Source: CAYMRB01 sp964392615 (GTDB lineage: Bacteria; Planctomycetota; UBA8108). From it: a stretch of 14,504 nt of DNA. This document shows positions 1-7,000 of this stretch, in pieces; positions within the stretch are counted from its first letter, which is position 1; each line of letters starts with the position of its first letter. The stretch spans positions 1-14,504 of the forward strand of contig CAYMRB010000259.1 in NCBI GenBank assembly GCA_964392615.1, written 5' to 3'. The position numbers were made by a program, and so were the translations under genes. The notes beneath the pieces were generated by a model. It saw nothing but the letters and a program-made list of their open reading frames with translations, searched no databases and was not told where the DNA came from.

Positions 1-66
1 GCTCCGCCCCCGACTCCGACCCCGACCCCGACCCCGACTCCGACCCCGACTCCGACTCCGACTCCG
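1..66. repeat. (Y)CCGAC hexamer tandem repeat
   Basis: From about position 8 to 66 the sequence is an almost unbroken run of six-base units reading CCCGAC or TCCGAC. A codon pair repeated this way encodes dipeptides in every frame: Pro-Thr in + frame 1, Ser/Pro-Asp in + frame 3, Ser-Glu/Gly or Val-Gly on the minus strand. It may therefore be the end of a low-complexity, secreted-protein linker running in from the left. In + frame 3 the open frame continues past the repeat (to about 308) with high G+C at third positions, but it reads as ordinary intergenic sequence and overlaps the next gene. A minus-strand ATG at 99-101 opens a Val-Gly frame to the left edge but has no ribosome binding site. 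I cannot decide between these from the window. Positions 67-156 hold nothing else recognisable. Confidence 0.7.
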
Positions 67-156
67 GCCCCGAGGCCGTCTCCGCCACCGCCGCGCGGCA
101 TTCCCGGAACCCCGCGGCCGCGGGCTCGTGGTGCGATGGGCGCTCTGAACCCCCGA

Positions 157-165
157 TGCTATACT
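157..165 (+). promoter_or_regulatory. possible extended -10 promoter for STAS gene
   Basis: TGCTATACT at 157-165 matches an extended -10 element (TGn followed by TATACT, five of six with TATAAT). There is no recognisable -35 at the usual distance, which extended -10 promoters can tolerate. Transcription would start near 172, leaving a leader of about 100 bases before the ATG at 272. The AT-rich patch stands out in very GC-rich DNA. Confidence 0.4.
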
Positions 166-271
166 TCTGCGCTCTCCATGGGGTCGGCGCTGGCTCCGGG
201 CACGCGGGGGAAGAGTATCGCTCGCTCCGGGTCGGCGCGTCCCGCGCGGGAAACCGAGTTATCGAGTCGGG

Positions 272-1000
272 ATGCGCGCTGTCCTTCAGTATCGTGACGG
301 GCACCTCGTCGTGAGTCTCGAGGGTGAGGCCGATTCGCTTTCGGCTCCGCTCGGCGAGTCCGATGTGTTTCGCGTCATCGACGAGCAACTCGCGATGGGA
401 GGGGCCGCCAGCCTCGTCGTCGATTTCCGGGATCTCGTGTACATCGACGGCCCGGCGCTTCGCGACGTGTTCCGTCACCTCGCGGGAGTGGATCCGACGG
501 TGCCCGTGAGGTGCGTCGGGCCGGGTATCGCTCTGCGGCGCCTGGCGGCTGTGCTCGGCGCAGCGCCACCGGTCGAGTTCGCGTGCACCGTGCAGGACGC
601 GTTCGCCGGCGACTCGGCGCCGTTCGCGCCAGAGCGTCGCGAGTGGCAGGGCTTCCTCGCGCTATTCGACGGCCGCGTTCGCGCCGCGCTGGATCTCGGC
701 GCGACGGAAGAGACGCCGGACGTGACCGTCGACGTGGTCGCTGCCGAGAATGCTGCCGTCAAGGTGGCCGTCGAGTCCGCCGTGGACGACGCCTTGAGCG
801 GCCGCAACGCGGTCCAGGCAAAGCACGCAACAGATGCAGCACAACGGTCGCGGGTGCGAGAAGCCCCGGCCGACGAGGACGAGACGATCATCGATATGGA
901 AGCGGAGGCAGCCTACATGCGCGGGCAGTCGGGAGCCGCCTCGCACAATCCGATGCACCGCCCCATCGAGTTCCAGAAAGGGGGAGGTCGCAAACGGTAG
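272..1000 (+). CDS. STAS-domain protein without the phospho-acceptor serine
   Basis: 242 residues. Residues about 8-115 have the pattern of a STAS (anti-anti-sigma/SpoIIAA-like) domain: a strand ending in SLVVDFRDLVYIDGPAL at 47-63, then a helix, then VRCVGPGIALRRLAAV and an F-x-C-T-V-Q-DAF ending typical of the last strand and helix. In SpoIIAA-type proteins the loop reads D-S-S/A-G-L and the Ser is phosphorylated by an anti-sigma kinase. Here it reads D-G-P-A-L, so the acceptor is missing (Gly60) and regulation by phosphorylation at that site is unlikely. Residues 120-242 form an Ala/Asp/Glu-rich extension ending in a basic GGGRKR tail with no family I recognise. No transmembrane segment or signal peptide is seen. 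The start has only a weak Shine-Dalgarno (GAG at 264-266), but no better ATG lies before the domain. The next gene in the same direction is a MamK-like actin, 298 bases downstream. No kinase or sigma factor is present in the window, so the partner is unknown; a scaffold role is possible. Confidence 0.75.
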   Translation: MRAVLQYRDGHLVVSLEGEADSLSAPLGESDVFRVIDEQLAMGGAASLVVDFRDLVYIDGPALRDVFRHLAGVDPTVPVRCVGPGIALRRLAAVLGAAPPVEFACTVQDAFAGDSAPFAPERREWQGFLALFDGRVRAALDLGATEETPDVTVDVVAAENAAVKVAVESAVDDALSGRNAVQAKHATDAAQRSRVREAPADEDETIIDMEAEAAYMRGQSGAASHNPMHRPIEFQKGGGRKR

Positions 1001-1058
1001 AGACGCGAGGTCGGGTGGCCGTTGGAAAACGTCACGCAGCGCCGCGTTGGTTAGCCCG

Positions 1059-1102
1059 TGCGGAGTTGAGCTGCCGCGAAGCGGTCAGCCTCGAACTCCG
1101 CA
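1059..1102 (+). other. long bulged hairpin in the STAS-actin gap
   Basis: The 5' arm at 1059-1077 and the 3' arm at 1081-1102 pair over 19 base pairs around a GAA triloop (1078-1080). The only irregularities are three single-base bulges, all on the 3' side (T1085, C1089, G1093). This is too good to be ordinary intergenic noise in 44 bases. It could be the leader of the actin gene, the 3' end of the STAS transcript, or part of a small RNA. Its 5' arm contains an 18-mer that recurs upstream of kdsD. Confidence 0.6.
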
Positions 1103-1193
1103 GGCATGGACTGCGAAGACCAGCGTCGAAGGCTGCGCGGGACTTTCCCGGCCAGCCCATGCCTTTTTCAACGGGCTGCTCGGGCTGCAGCCT
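1102..1193 (+). other. second and third hairpins with T5 run; possible terminator or structured leader
   Basis: AGGCATGG at 1102-1109 pairs with CCATGCCT at 1157-1164, immediately followed by a T run (1164-1168). Inside the loop CGGGA/TCCCG and GGCTG/CAGCC can form a nested hairpin. Right after the T run, GGCTGC (1174-1179) pairs with GCAGCC (1187-1192). The T run after a closing stem could terminate transcription of the STAS gene, or the whole 1059-1193 block could be a folded 5' leader of the actin gene. I see none of the conserved cores of tmRNA, RNase P RNA or SRP RNA, and no riboswitch I know. Confidence 0.4.
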
Positions 1194-1298
1194 ATCCCGT
1201 GTCGATAGTTCACGGTCAGCAGAGCTCCGAAGACGCCGGTGGGGCTCGCTCGAAGTGCCGAGAAGAAATAACCGGCCGAGGGAGTGAGAGTGCAACCC

Positions 1299-2444
1299 AT
1301 GGATTCGAACGATCAGAACAACAGCGTCGAGCCGGAGGCCACCGCGGCGACCCCTGCAACGGCGGTCAAGTCGAAGTCTGAGACGGCGACGGACATCGTC
1401 CGCGTCGGCATCGACCTGGGCACCAACACGACGGTCATCGAGGCGAGCCAGGACTGCCAGCCGGTAACGATCGAGCCGGGCATCGTGACGAGCGTCGTCG
1501 GTTGCCCGAAGGCCGGGATCATCCCCGGCATCCTGCCGTCGGACGCCGAGGTGCTCTTCGGTGAAGAAGCGCTCGACTACCGCCTGCATCTCGATCTGCA
1601 CTGGCCGCTGTCGGACGGCTTCATCGGCGACCCCGAGGTCGCGAATCAGTTCACCGAGCACCTGCGCAGCATCGTCGACCCGACGGGCGAACTGAAGGTC
1701 TGGGGCGTCGTCGGCGCGCCGGCGAACGCGTCACCGGAGCGCCAGAAGGACCTGCGCTCTGCGATGCGCGGATTCCTCGATCGTCTGCTCATCGTCCCGG
1801 AGCCCTTCCTCGCGGCGATGGGCCTGCGCGAGGATGAGGGCTTCAACGCGGAAGGCGGCGGCGATCCGACGAAGCACTCGCTGATCATCGACATCGGTGC
1901 CGGAACGACCGACCTCTGCCTCGTACGCGGCTACTTCCCGACGGCCGAGGACCAGGTCAGCTTCGCGAAGGCCGGCAACTTCGTCGACGCGGCGATCCTC
2001 GAGGCGATCCAGCGTCGCTATCCCGACCTCAACCTGACGGACGTCACCGTCACGGCCATGAAGGAGAAGCACGCGTTCGTCGAGGGGTACCACCGCGACG
2101 CGCACGTGAAGGTCTACGTCGAGGGGCGTCCGCAGACGCTCGACTTCGCCGAAATCATCAGCTCGGCGTGCGAGGAACTCGTGCCGCACATTATCAAGGG
2201 CGTCAAGACGCTCCTGACGCGCTGCGACTCCGACTCGATCGTCAACGTGATGCAGAACATCATCGTGACCGGCGGTGGCTCGCAGATCCACGGCCTCGCC
2301 GACAAGGTCGAGGAGGTCCTGCGCCACGAGGGCTACGACGCGACGCGCACGATCCAGCCCGCCGACTACAAGCGCCTCGTCGCGCGCGGCGCGCTGAAGA
2401 TCGCGGAGAACGTCCGCGACGATCAGTGGCAGTTCCCGATGTGA
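1299..2444 (+). CDS. MamK-like bacterial actin ATPase
   Basis: 381 residues; an actin-fold filament-forming ATPase, cytoplasmic. After a 32-residue low-complexity N-terminus come phosphate-1 VGIDLGTNTT (36-45), the MamK-type catalytic Glu in VPEPF (Glu168), phosphate-2 IIDIGAGTTDL (196-206, Asp198) and the adenosine motif VTGGGSQIHGL (323-333). Several blocks follow magnetosome actin MamK as I remember it, not MreB: LDLHWPLSDG (98-107, MamK LDLRYPLQDG), EDQVSFAKAGNFVD (217-230, MamK EDQVTLTKAGNYLD), HIIKGVKTLL (297-306) then VMQNIIVTGGG (317-327), and the end GALKIAENVRDDQW (364-377, MamK GALRLAEELPPQYW). MamK is about 347 residues; the excess is the N-terminus and a Gly-rich loop near 180-192. 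I chose ATG 1299 because AG-rich GAGGGAGTGAGAG sits just upstream (1278-1290); GTG 1284 is in frame and would add five residues but lies inside that site. No other magnetosome gene is in the window, so magnetotaxis is not implied. Best alternative: a divergent MreB/ParM-type actin. Confidence 0.85.
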   Translation: MDSNDQNNSVEPEATAATPATAVKSKSETATDIVRVGIDLGTNTTVIEASQDCQPVTIEPGIVTSVVGCPKAGIIPGILPSDAEVLFGEEALDYRLHLDLHWPLSDGFIGDPEVANQFTEHLRSIVDPTGELKVWGVVGAPANASPERQKDLRSAMRGFLDRLLIVPEPFLAAMGLREDEGFNAEGGGDPTKHSLIIDIGAGTTDLCLVRGYFPTAEDQVSFAKAGNFVDAAILEAIQRRYPDLNLTDVTVTAMKEKHAFVEGYHRDAHVKVYVEGRPQTLDFAEIISSACEELVPHIIKGVKTLLTRCDSDSIVNVMQNIIVTGGGSQIHGLADKVEEVLRHEGYDATRTIQPADYKRLVARGALKIAENVRDDQWQFPM

Positions 2445-2493
2445 TGAGCGCCTGACGCCACCGGCGTCAGCGACGCGATCGTCACGACAAAAC

Positions 2494-2532
2494 AACAGCG
2501 CCGGGGGGTCACCGAAGCCTCCCGGCGCTGTT
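2494..2532. terminator. bidirectional intrinsic terminator
   Basis: AACAGCGCCGGGGGG (2494-2508) pairs with CCTCCCGGCGCTGTT (2518-2532) over 15 base pairs with one G-T pair and a 9-base loop. On the plus strand it is followed by TTCTGTTT; on the minus strand by GTTGTTTTGTC. It lies between the stops of two convergent genes (the actin and rpmH), so it probably serves both. Confidence 0.85.
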
Positions 2533-2571
2533 CTGTTTCAGCCTGCCTGCCTACGCGTCGCCGCGATCGGA

Positions 2572-2718
2572 CTAATGCCGCGACTTCTTGTGTCCCGGCA
2601 GCTTACGTCCGCGACGGCGGCGTGCGTTGATCATCTTGCGACCGTGGCGCGTCTTCATGCGGAAGCGAAAGCCGCGTCGTTGGCGCTTGCGGGCCGTCTT
2701 GCGAATATTGACTTTCAT
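2572..2718 (-). CDS. rpmH: 50S ribosomal protein bL34
   Basis: 48 residues, a normal length for L34, a small very basic protein of the large ribosomal subunit near the exit tunnel. The core GFRFRMKTRHGRKMINARRR (residues 16-35) is the L34 signature G-F-x-x-R-M-x-T-x-x-G-R-x-x-x-x-x-R-R-x-x-G-R. The N-terminus MKVNIRKTARKRQRR differs from the proteobacterial MKRTYQPS form. I chose the ATG at 2716-2718 because GAGGAAGG (minus strand, 2728-2735) lies 9 bases upstream; an upstream in-frame ATG at 2763 would add an unlike 15-residue tail. A promoter is seen at 2772-2800. The gene that normally follows rpmH, rnpA (RNase P protein), is absent: downstream is a terminator and then a convergent gene. 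Little doubt about identity. Confidence 0.95.
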   Translation of the reverse strand: MKVNIRKTARKRQRRGFRFRMKTRHGRKMINARRRRGRKLPGHKKSRH

Positions 2719-2771
2719 GGCGTCGTGCCTTCCTCGACCGGTCTCGCTGCCGCCCTCGGGCAAAGGGCCGG

Positions 2772-2800
2772 ATTATAGGGAAGCGATTCGGACGATGCAA
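2772..2800 (-). promoter_or_regulatory. sigma70-type promoter of rpmH
   Basis: Read on the minus strand: TTGCAT (2795-2800), a 17-base spacer, then a perfect TATAAT (2772-2777). Transcription would start near 2765, giving a leader of about 47 bases with the GAGGAAGG ribosome site at 2728-2735. This makes rpmH independent of the upstream kdsD. Confidence 0.75.
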
Positions 2801-2840
2801 GACCGCAACGGGGCGCCTCGTCGGATCGCGACACGTCGCG

Positions 2841-3848
2841 TCAGAGCACGATCTTGCCGCGACCCAGGATGTCGTGGAGATGGATCAGGCCCTCGAGCCG
2901 GCCGCCGGGGTCGACGACCGCAAGTGACGTAATGCCATGGACTTCCATGAGCTGCACCGCGTCCTTCGCCGACGCCGTGCTCTGGATCGTCCGCGGATCG
3001 CGCGTCATGACCTCGCCGACTGGCGTCGCGAGGGCGTCCTCGACCGGTTTCCCGTCCCGCAGCAGCACGCGCCGCAGATCGCCGTCTGTCAGGACGCCGA
3101 GCAGGCGCCGGTCGCCGTCGACGATCAGGGTCAGCCCGATGTTCTCCCGGGCGGTCATCTCTCGCAGCGCGTCGGCCAACGTCACGCCGGCCTCGACCGC
3201 CGGCAGCAGCTCGCCGGTGCGCTGCAGATCCCGTACCTGATAGCGCAGGCGCTCGCCGAGGCTGCCGCCGGGGTGGAACCGCGCGTAGTGCTCGGCCGTG
3301 AAGCGCCGCTGTTCGAGCAGCACGAGCGCCAGCGCGTCGCCGATCGCGAGCGTCACCGTCGTCGATGAGGTCGGCGCGAGATCGAGCGGGCAGGCTTCGC
3401 GGTCGACGCCCGTGTCGACCGTCAGGCTCGCGGCTCGCGCCAGGGACGAGTCCGTGCCGCCGGTCAGCGCGACGATCTCGATGCCGAGGCCCTCGCAGGC
3501 CGAGCAGACCGCCAGCACCTCGGCCGTCTCGCCGCTATTCGACAGCGCGAGCAGGAGGTCTCCCCGTCGCAGCATACCGAGATCGCCGTGCATCGCCTCG
3601 ACCGGGCGCAGGAAAAACGACGGCGTGCCGGTCGACGACAGCGTCGCGGAGATCTTCTCGCCGACGATGCCGGACTTGCCGACCCCGGTGACCGCGACGC
3701 GGCCCTCGAGCCCTAGCAGGCGCTCGACGAGGTCGCGAAACGGCGTGCCGAGCCCGTCGGCTGCGTGCAGGATCGCACGGCCCTCCTCTCGCAGGAAGTG
3801 GCGGCCGCGCTCGACGATGGTGTCGTTGGATGGGGCATCTTGGGACAT
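2841..3848 (-). CDS. kdsD: arabinose-5-phosphate isomerase (SIS + 2 CBS domains)
   Basis: 335 residues, the usual length of KdsD/KpsF/GutQ proteins (about 320-340). The enzyme interconverts D-ribulose 5-phosphate and D-arabinose 5-phosphate, the first step to Kdo of lipopolysaccharide; cytoplasmic. The SIS domain shows GVGKSG (55-60), EAMHGDLGM (84-92), SNSGET (103-108), LAPTSST (157-163) and FHPGGSLG (191-198), all family hallmarks including the catalytic His residues of MHGD and FHPG. Two CBS domains follow (about 205-262 and 275-332) with VLTDGDLRR and GLIHLHDIL. The ATG at 3846-3848 gives the family N-terminus; the best Shine-Dalgarno, AAGGAG at 3864-3869, is 15 bases away, a little far. 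The frame stays open upstream to 3995 but reads as Arg-rich noise. No kdsA, kdsB or kdsC lies nearby. Strong support that the organism makes Kdo-containing LPS; whether it is KdsD or a capsule paralogue (KpsF) cannot be told here. Confidence 0.93.
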   Translation of the reverse strand: MSQDAPSNDTIVERGRHFLREEGRAILHAADGLGTPFRDLVERLLGLEGRVAVTGVGKSGIVGEKISATLSSTGTPSFFLRPVEAMHGDLGMLRRGDLLLALSNSGETAEVLAVCSACEGLGIEIVALTGGTDSSLARAASLTVDTGVDREACPLDLAPTSSTTVTLAIGDALALVLLEQRRFTAEHYARFHPGGSLGERLRYQVRDLQRTGELLPAVEAGVTLADALREMTARENIGLTLIVDGDRRLLGVLTDGDLRRVLLRDGKPVEDALATPVGEVMTRDPRTIQSTASAKDAVQLMEVHGITSLAVVDPGGRLEGLIHLHDILGRGKIVL

Positions 3849-3936
3849 GGTGGGCCCAATCTGCTCCTTTCGGCGTCCGGTTTCCAGTGTTTTGCTGCGG
3901 CCGCGGCGGTCCCGCTCCGATCGGGCACGAAACGGC

Positions 3937-3964
3937 CTGCCGCGGCCTTCGCGGCAGCTCAACT
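3937..3964 (-). repeat. 18-base element and hairpin upstream of kdsD
   Basis: Positions 3947-3964, read on the minus strand, are AGTTGAGCTGCCGCGAAG, identical over 18 bases to 1064-1081 on the plus strand. In this copy CTGCCGCG (3937-3944) and CGCGGCAG (3950-3957) form a perfect 8-base-pair stem with a 5-base loop. It sits about 100 bases before the kdsD start and on the other side about 100 bases before the lamin-tail gene, in the divergent intergenic region. Confidence 0.5.
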
Positions 3965-3984
3965 TCGTCGGAAGGTCGGCTGGT

Positions 3985-3995
3985 TGTGGTACCAT
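3985..3995 (+). promoter_or_regulatory. possible extended -10 promoter of the lamin-tail gene
   Basis: TGTGGTACCAT at 3985-3995 fits an extended -10 (TRTGn plus TACCAT, four of six with TATAAT, including the key T, A and final T). No good -35 is seen. Predicted start near 4002, about 60 bases before the ATG at 4064. Confidence 0.35.
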
Positions 3996-4063
3996 CGATG
4001 CTCGTCTGACCCTGTCCAGGTCCGCCTCCCACCGCGGGCCGCTCAGCGAGGAAACCGGTCTCG

Positions 4064-7000
4064 ATGCTCTCCTCTCGCCCCCATCTCGCCGCCGCTGCGG
4101 CGGTCCTGATCGTTCTGTCGGCCGCCTCCGGCTGCGAGCGCACGCGTCCCGGCGCCGCGATCCTCGTCATCAACGAGGTGATGGCGCGCAACGGGGATTT
4201 CCTGCACAAGGACTATCCGGCGCTGCCGGCGGACGCTCGGGTACCGCTCGACTGGGCGGAGATCTACAATCCGAGCGACGCTCCCATCACGCTCGCAGGG
4301 TACTCGCTGTCCGACAATCCCGACCGTCCGCGTCGCTACGAGTTCCCCGGCAACCTCGTCATCGCTCCCCGCTCGTTTGTCGTCGTGTCCTTCGCGACCG
4401 ACGCCGATCGGGCGCAGATCGCGGCTCAGCAAGACGCTGCGCAGCTCGAGTACGACGCCGCGCAGGCCGCGCTGGTGACGGCCGAGGCGAACCTCGCGCA
4501 ATACCCGGTCAGGGGCGTCGCGGGCGTCGAGGCCGCGCAGGCCGCTCTCGACCTCGCCGAGGCGTTCTTGACCGAGGTGCTCGAGTTCCGATTCGGTGGG
4601 CTGCACGCCGACTTCGGCCTCAGCGGCAGTCAGGATACGCTGTACCTGTTCGCGAACGGTCACATCGCCAGCGAGGCGCGCATCTTCAATCTGCCGGAGG
4701 ACGCGTCGAACGGCCGCTCGCCCGATGGTGGCGCCGACTACGGCATCCAGGTCGCGCCGACACCCGGCGATCCGAACGGCGCCATCGGCCTCGCCCCGCG
4801 CTTTCCGGTCGGCGGTGAGCCGCTCGCGGCGCTGTGCGTCGACGAAGGCGAGCCGATACCGATCGACTTCACGATCGTCCAGGACGCGGCGGCGCAGCTG
4901 CCGTTCGTGCGTCTGCGGTATGTCGTGACCCAGTGCCATGAGACCGGCATCCACAACGACACGACGCGCGTCGAAGGCCATCCGTCGAACTGCGACGAGC
5001 GCTTCGACGGCGGACCCGGCGATCCCCCGGCGTTCATTCCGGTGGATCCGCTGCCCGGGATCGAGGAAGCGGAGATCCTGCCGCCCGTGCAGATGGCGAG
5101 TTGCGCGGAGTTCTCCACCGTGGACGACATCGACGCGGTCGACCCGGATTGCGAGGTCGCCGTCGCGATCTCCGGCGGCCTGCGCTCGACGCGCACGCTC
5201 CACTACCGCGCGTTTCTCCCGGCGATGGCCGCGGGGGAGAACGTCCAGTGGCGACTGGAGATCGCGGACGAGCTCGGGGAGCAGATCTGGTGCCGCTGCT
5301 ACACGTATCGCATCGGCTGCGTGCCGCTCGTGATCAGCGAGTACCAGCCGCGCAACGCCTCGACGATGCTGTTCGTCTGCGAGACGTGCATCGATGTCGA
5401 ACGCGTGCGCACTCCGGATTGGCTCGAGATTCACAATTACGGCTCCGAACCGATCGATTTGGCGAGCTTCGGCCTCGCCGGGCGCAACGCGTTTCGCCGC
5501 GCCGTCATCGGCGGTTGGTCGTTCTTCGACGACACGCGCGCCGGTGACCCCGGCGGTGTGAACGACGGCGTGGCCGGCGATTCGGACTACACGGTGATCG
5601 GTCCCGGCGAGTGCCGGCTGATCCTTGCGGACGGCGACGGCGGCACCGAGCGGCGCATCTACCGGCGCCTCGTCGACGGAGTGCCGGACATGAGCTGTCG
5701 GTACTACTCCGCCCGCTTCTCGCTGACGCCCGCGCGCGACGGCGAGCCGGATGAGTTCGCGCTCGTCTACAGAACGTCAAACGGCCCGATCGTCCTCGAT
5801 CGCGCCATTCTCGACTTCTCGCGCTACGCCAGCGAGCGCGGGCTCGATTCGCAGGCCGATACGTTCCTCGTCGATCGTGCGGCGGCGCGCTTCCCGCTGA
5901 CGGATCACCCCGACGCGCAGACGCCGGCGGACCGCTACCCGCCGTTCGCGCTCACGCCTGGCACCGTGACGGACTGTCCGACGCCAGCGCCGTGCCGCGG
6001 CAGCGGGTTGGATTGCGAGAACCGGCTCGACTGCGATCGCTTCCCGGCGGTCTTCCTCGACGCGATGACGTTCGCCGTCGTGGACGCCGCCGAGGCCTGG
6101 CGTCGCTGTCCGCAGGCAGACGAGTCGGTGCGCGTGACGGCATGGGCGGCCGTGGACCCGCGATTCGGGTTCGACGCCGAGCTCGTGTACACGACCGCGG
6201 CCGGCGAGGTCACGCTCGGCCGCGGCGATCCCGGCGTGGTGTTCGAGATCGACCCGAGCCGCGCGGACGAGGCGCCGCCGGGGCGCGACGTCTATCGGCT
6301 CGAGTTCACGATCCCGCCGCAGCCCGCCGGCACGGTGACGTTCGAGGTGCGGCTGCGCGACGGCGACGACAGGCCGTGGACTGCGTTGAGCTCCGTCGCG
6401 AGCGAGATGCTATCGTTCACCTATGCGTCGGGGACCGAGCCCTTGGTGGAAGGACCACGCCTCAACGAAGTTCTTCCGCGCAGCAACACATTGCCCGACT
6501 ACGTCGAGCTCACCTTCCCCGCCGACGCGGAGACCGACGTCCTCGCCTTGGACGGCTACTACCTGAGCGCGGAGGCCGACGCGACGAGCGCCGTGTCCCG
6601 TCCGCGTCGGTGGCCGCTGCCGGCCGGGGCGCAAGTCGAGCGCGGCGGGTATCTCGTTCTCGTGTTCGGATCGGATGAGGCGGCGGTCGATGGTGCGGTG
6701 TCAGTATCGTCCGAGGGGCTCGACGACGAAGCGCAGACGCTGTACCTGATCGGTCCGGACGCTGCGGGCAATTGCGTCGTCGATCGAATGACGTACGACG
6801 TGGCGGGCGATCCTCGCCTCAGTCCGGCTGTCGGCTATGTCTGCGACGCCCCCGGCATTGTGCGGGCTCCGGCATCTCCCGGCGCAGACAACGTCCTGCC
6901 GACGTTGCCCGACTCGGTCTGGCGTTCCGGCAACGACGCGTGTCGGACGACCGTGTCGGCCACGCTGTTCGTTCAAGAAACGTTCCTCGCGCGCGCGGGC

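Noticed and set aside
1001..1298. A known structural RNA (tmRNA, RNase P RNA, SRP RNA, cobalamin riboswitch) in the STAS-actin gap
   Set aside because: I looked for their conserved cores and did not find them; only unassigned hairpins are supported.
1299..2444. Evidence for magnetotaxis
   Set aside because: Only a MamK-like actin is present; no other magnosome-type gene is in the window, and MamK relatives may occur without magnetosomes.
3298..4818. A 506-residue plus-strand open frame over kdsD and the lamin-tail gene
   Set aside because: It runs antisense to the clear kdsD gene and then out of phase with the lamin-tail gene; Ser/Arg-rich with no motif.
4043..5434. A 463-residue minus-strand frame inside the lamin-tail gene
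   Set aside because: Shadow of the coding strand; no motif, His/Arg/Asp-rich.
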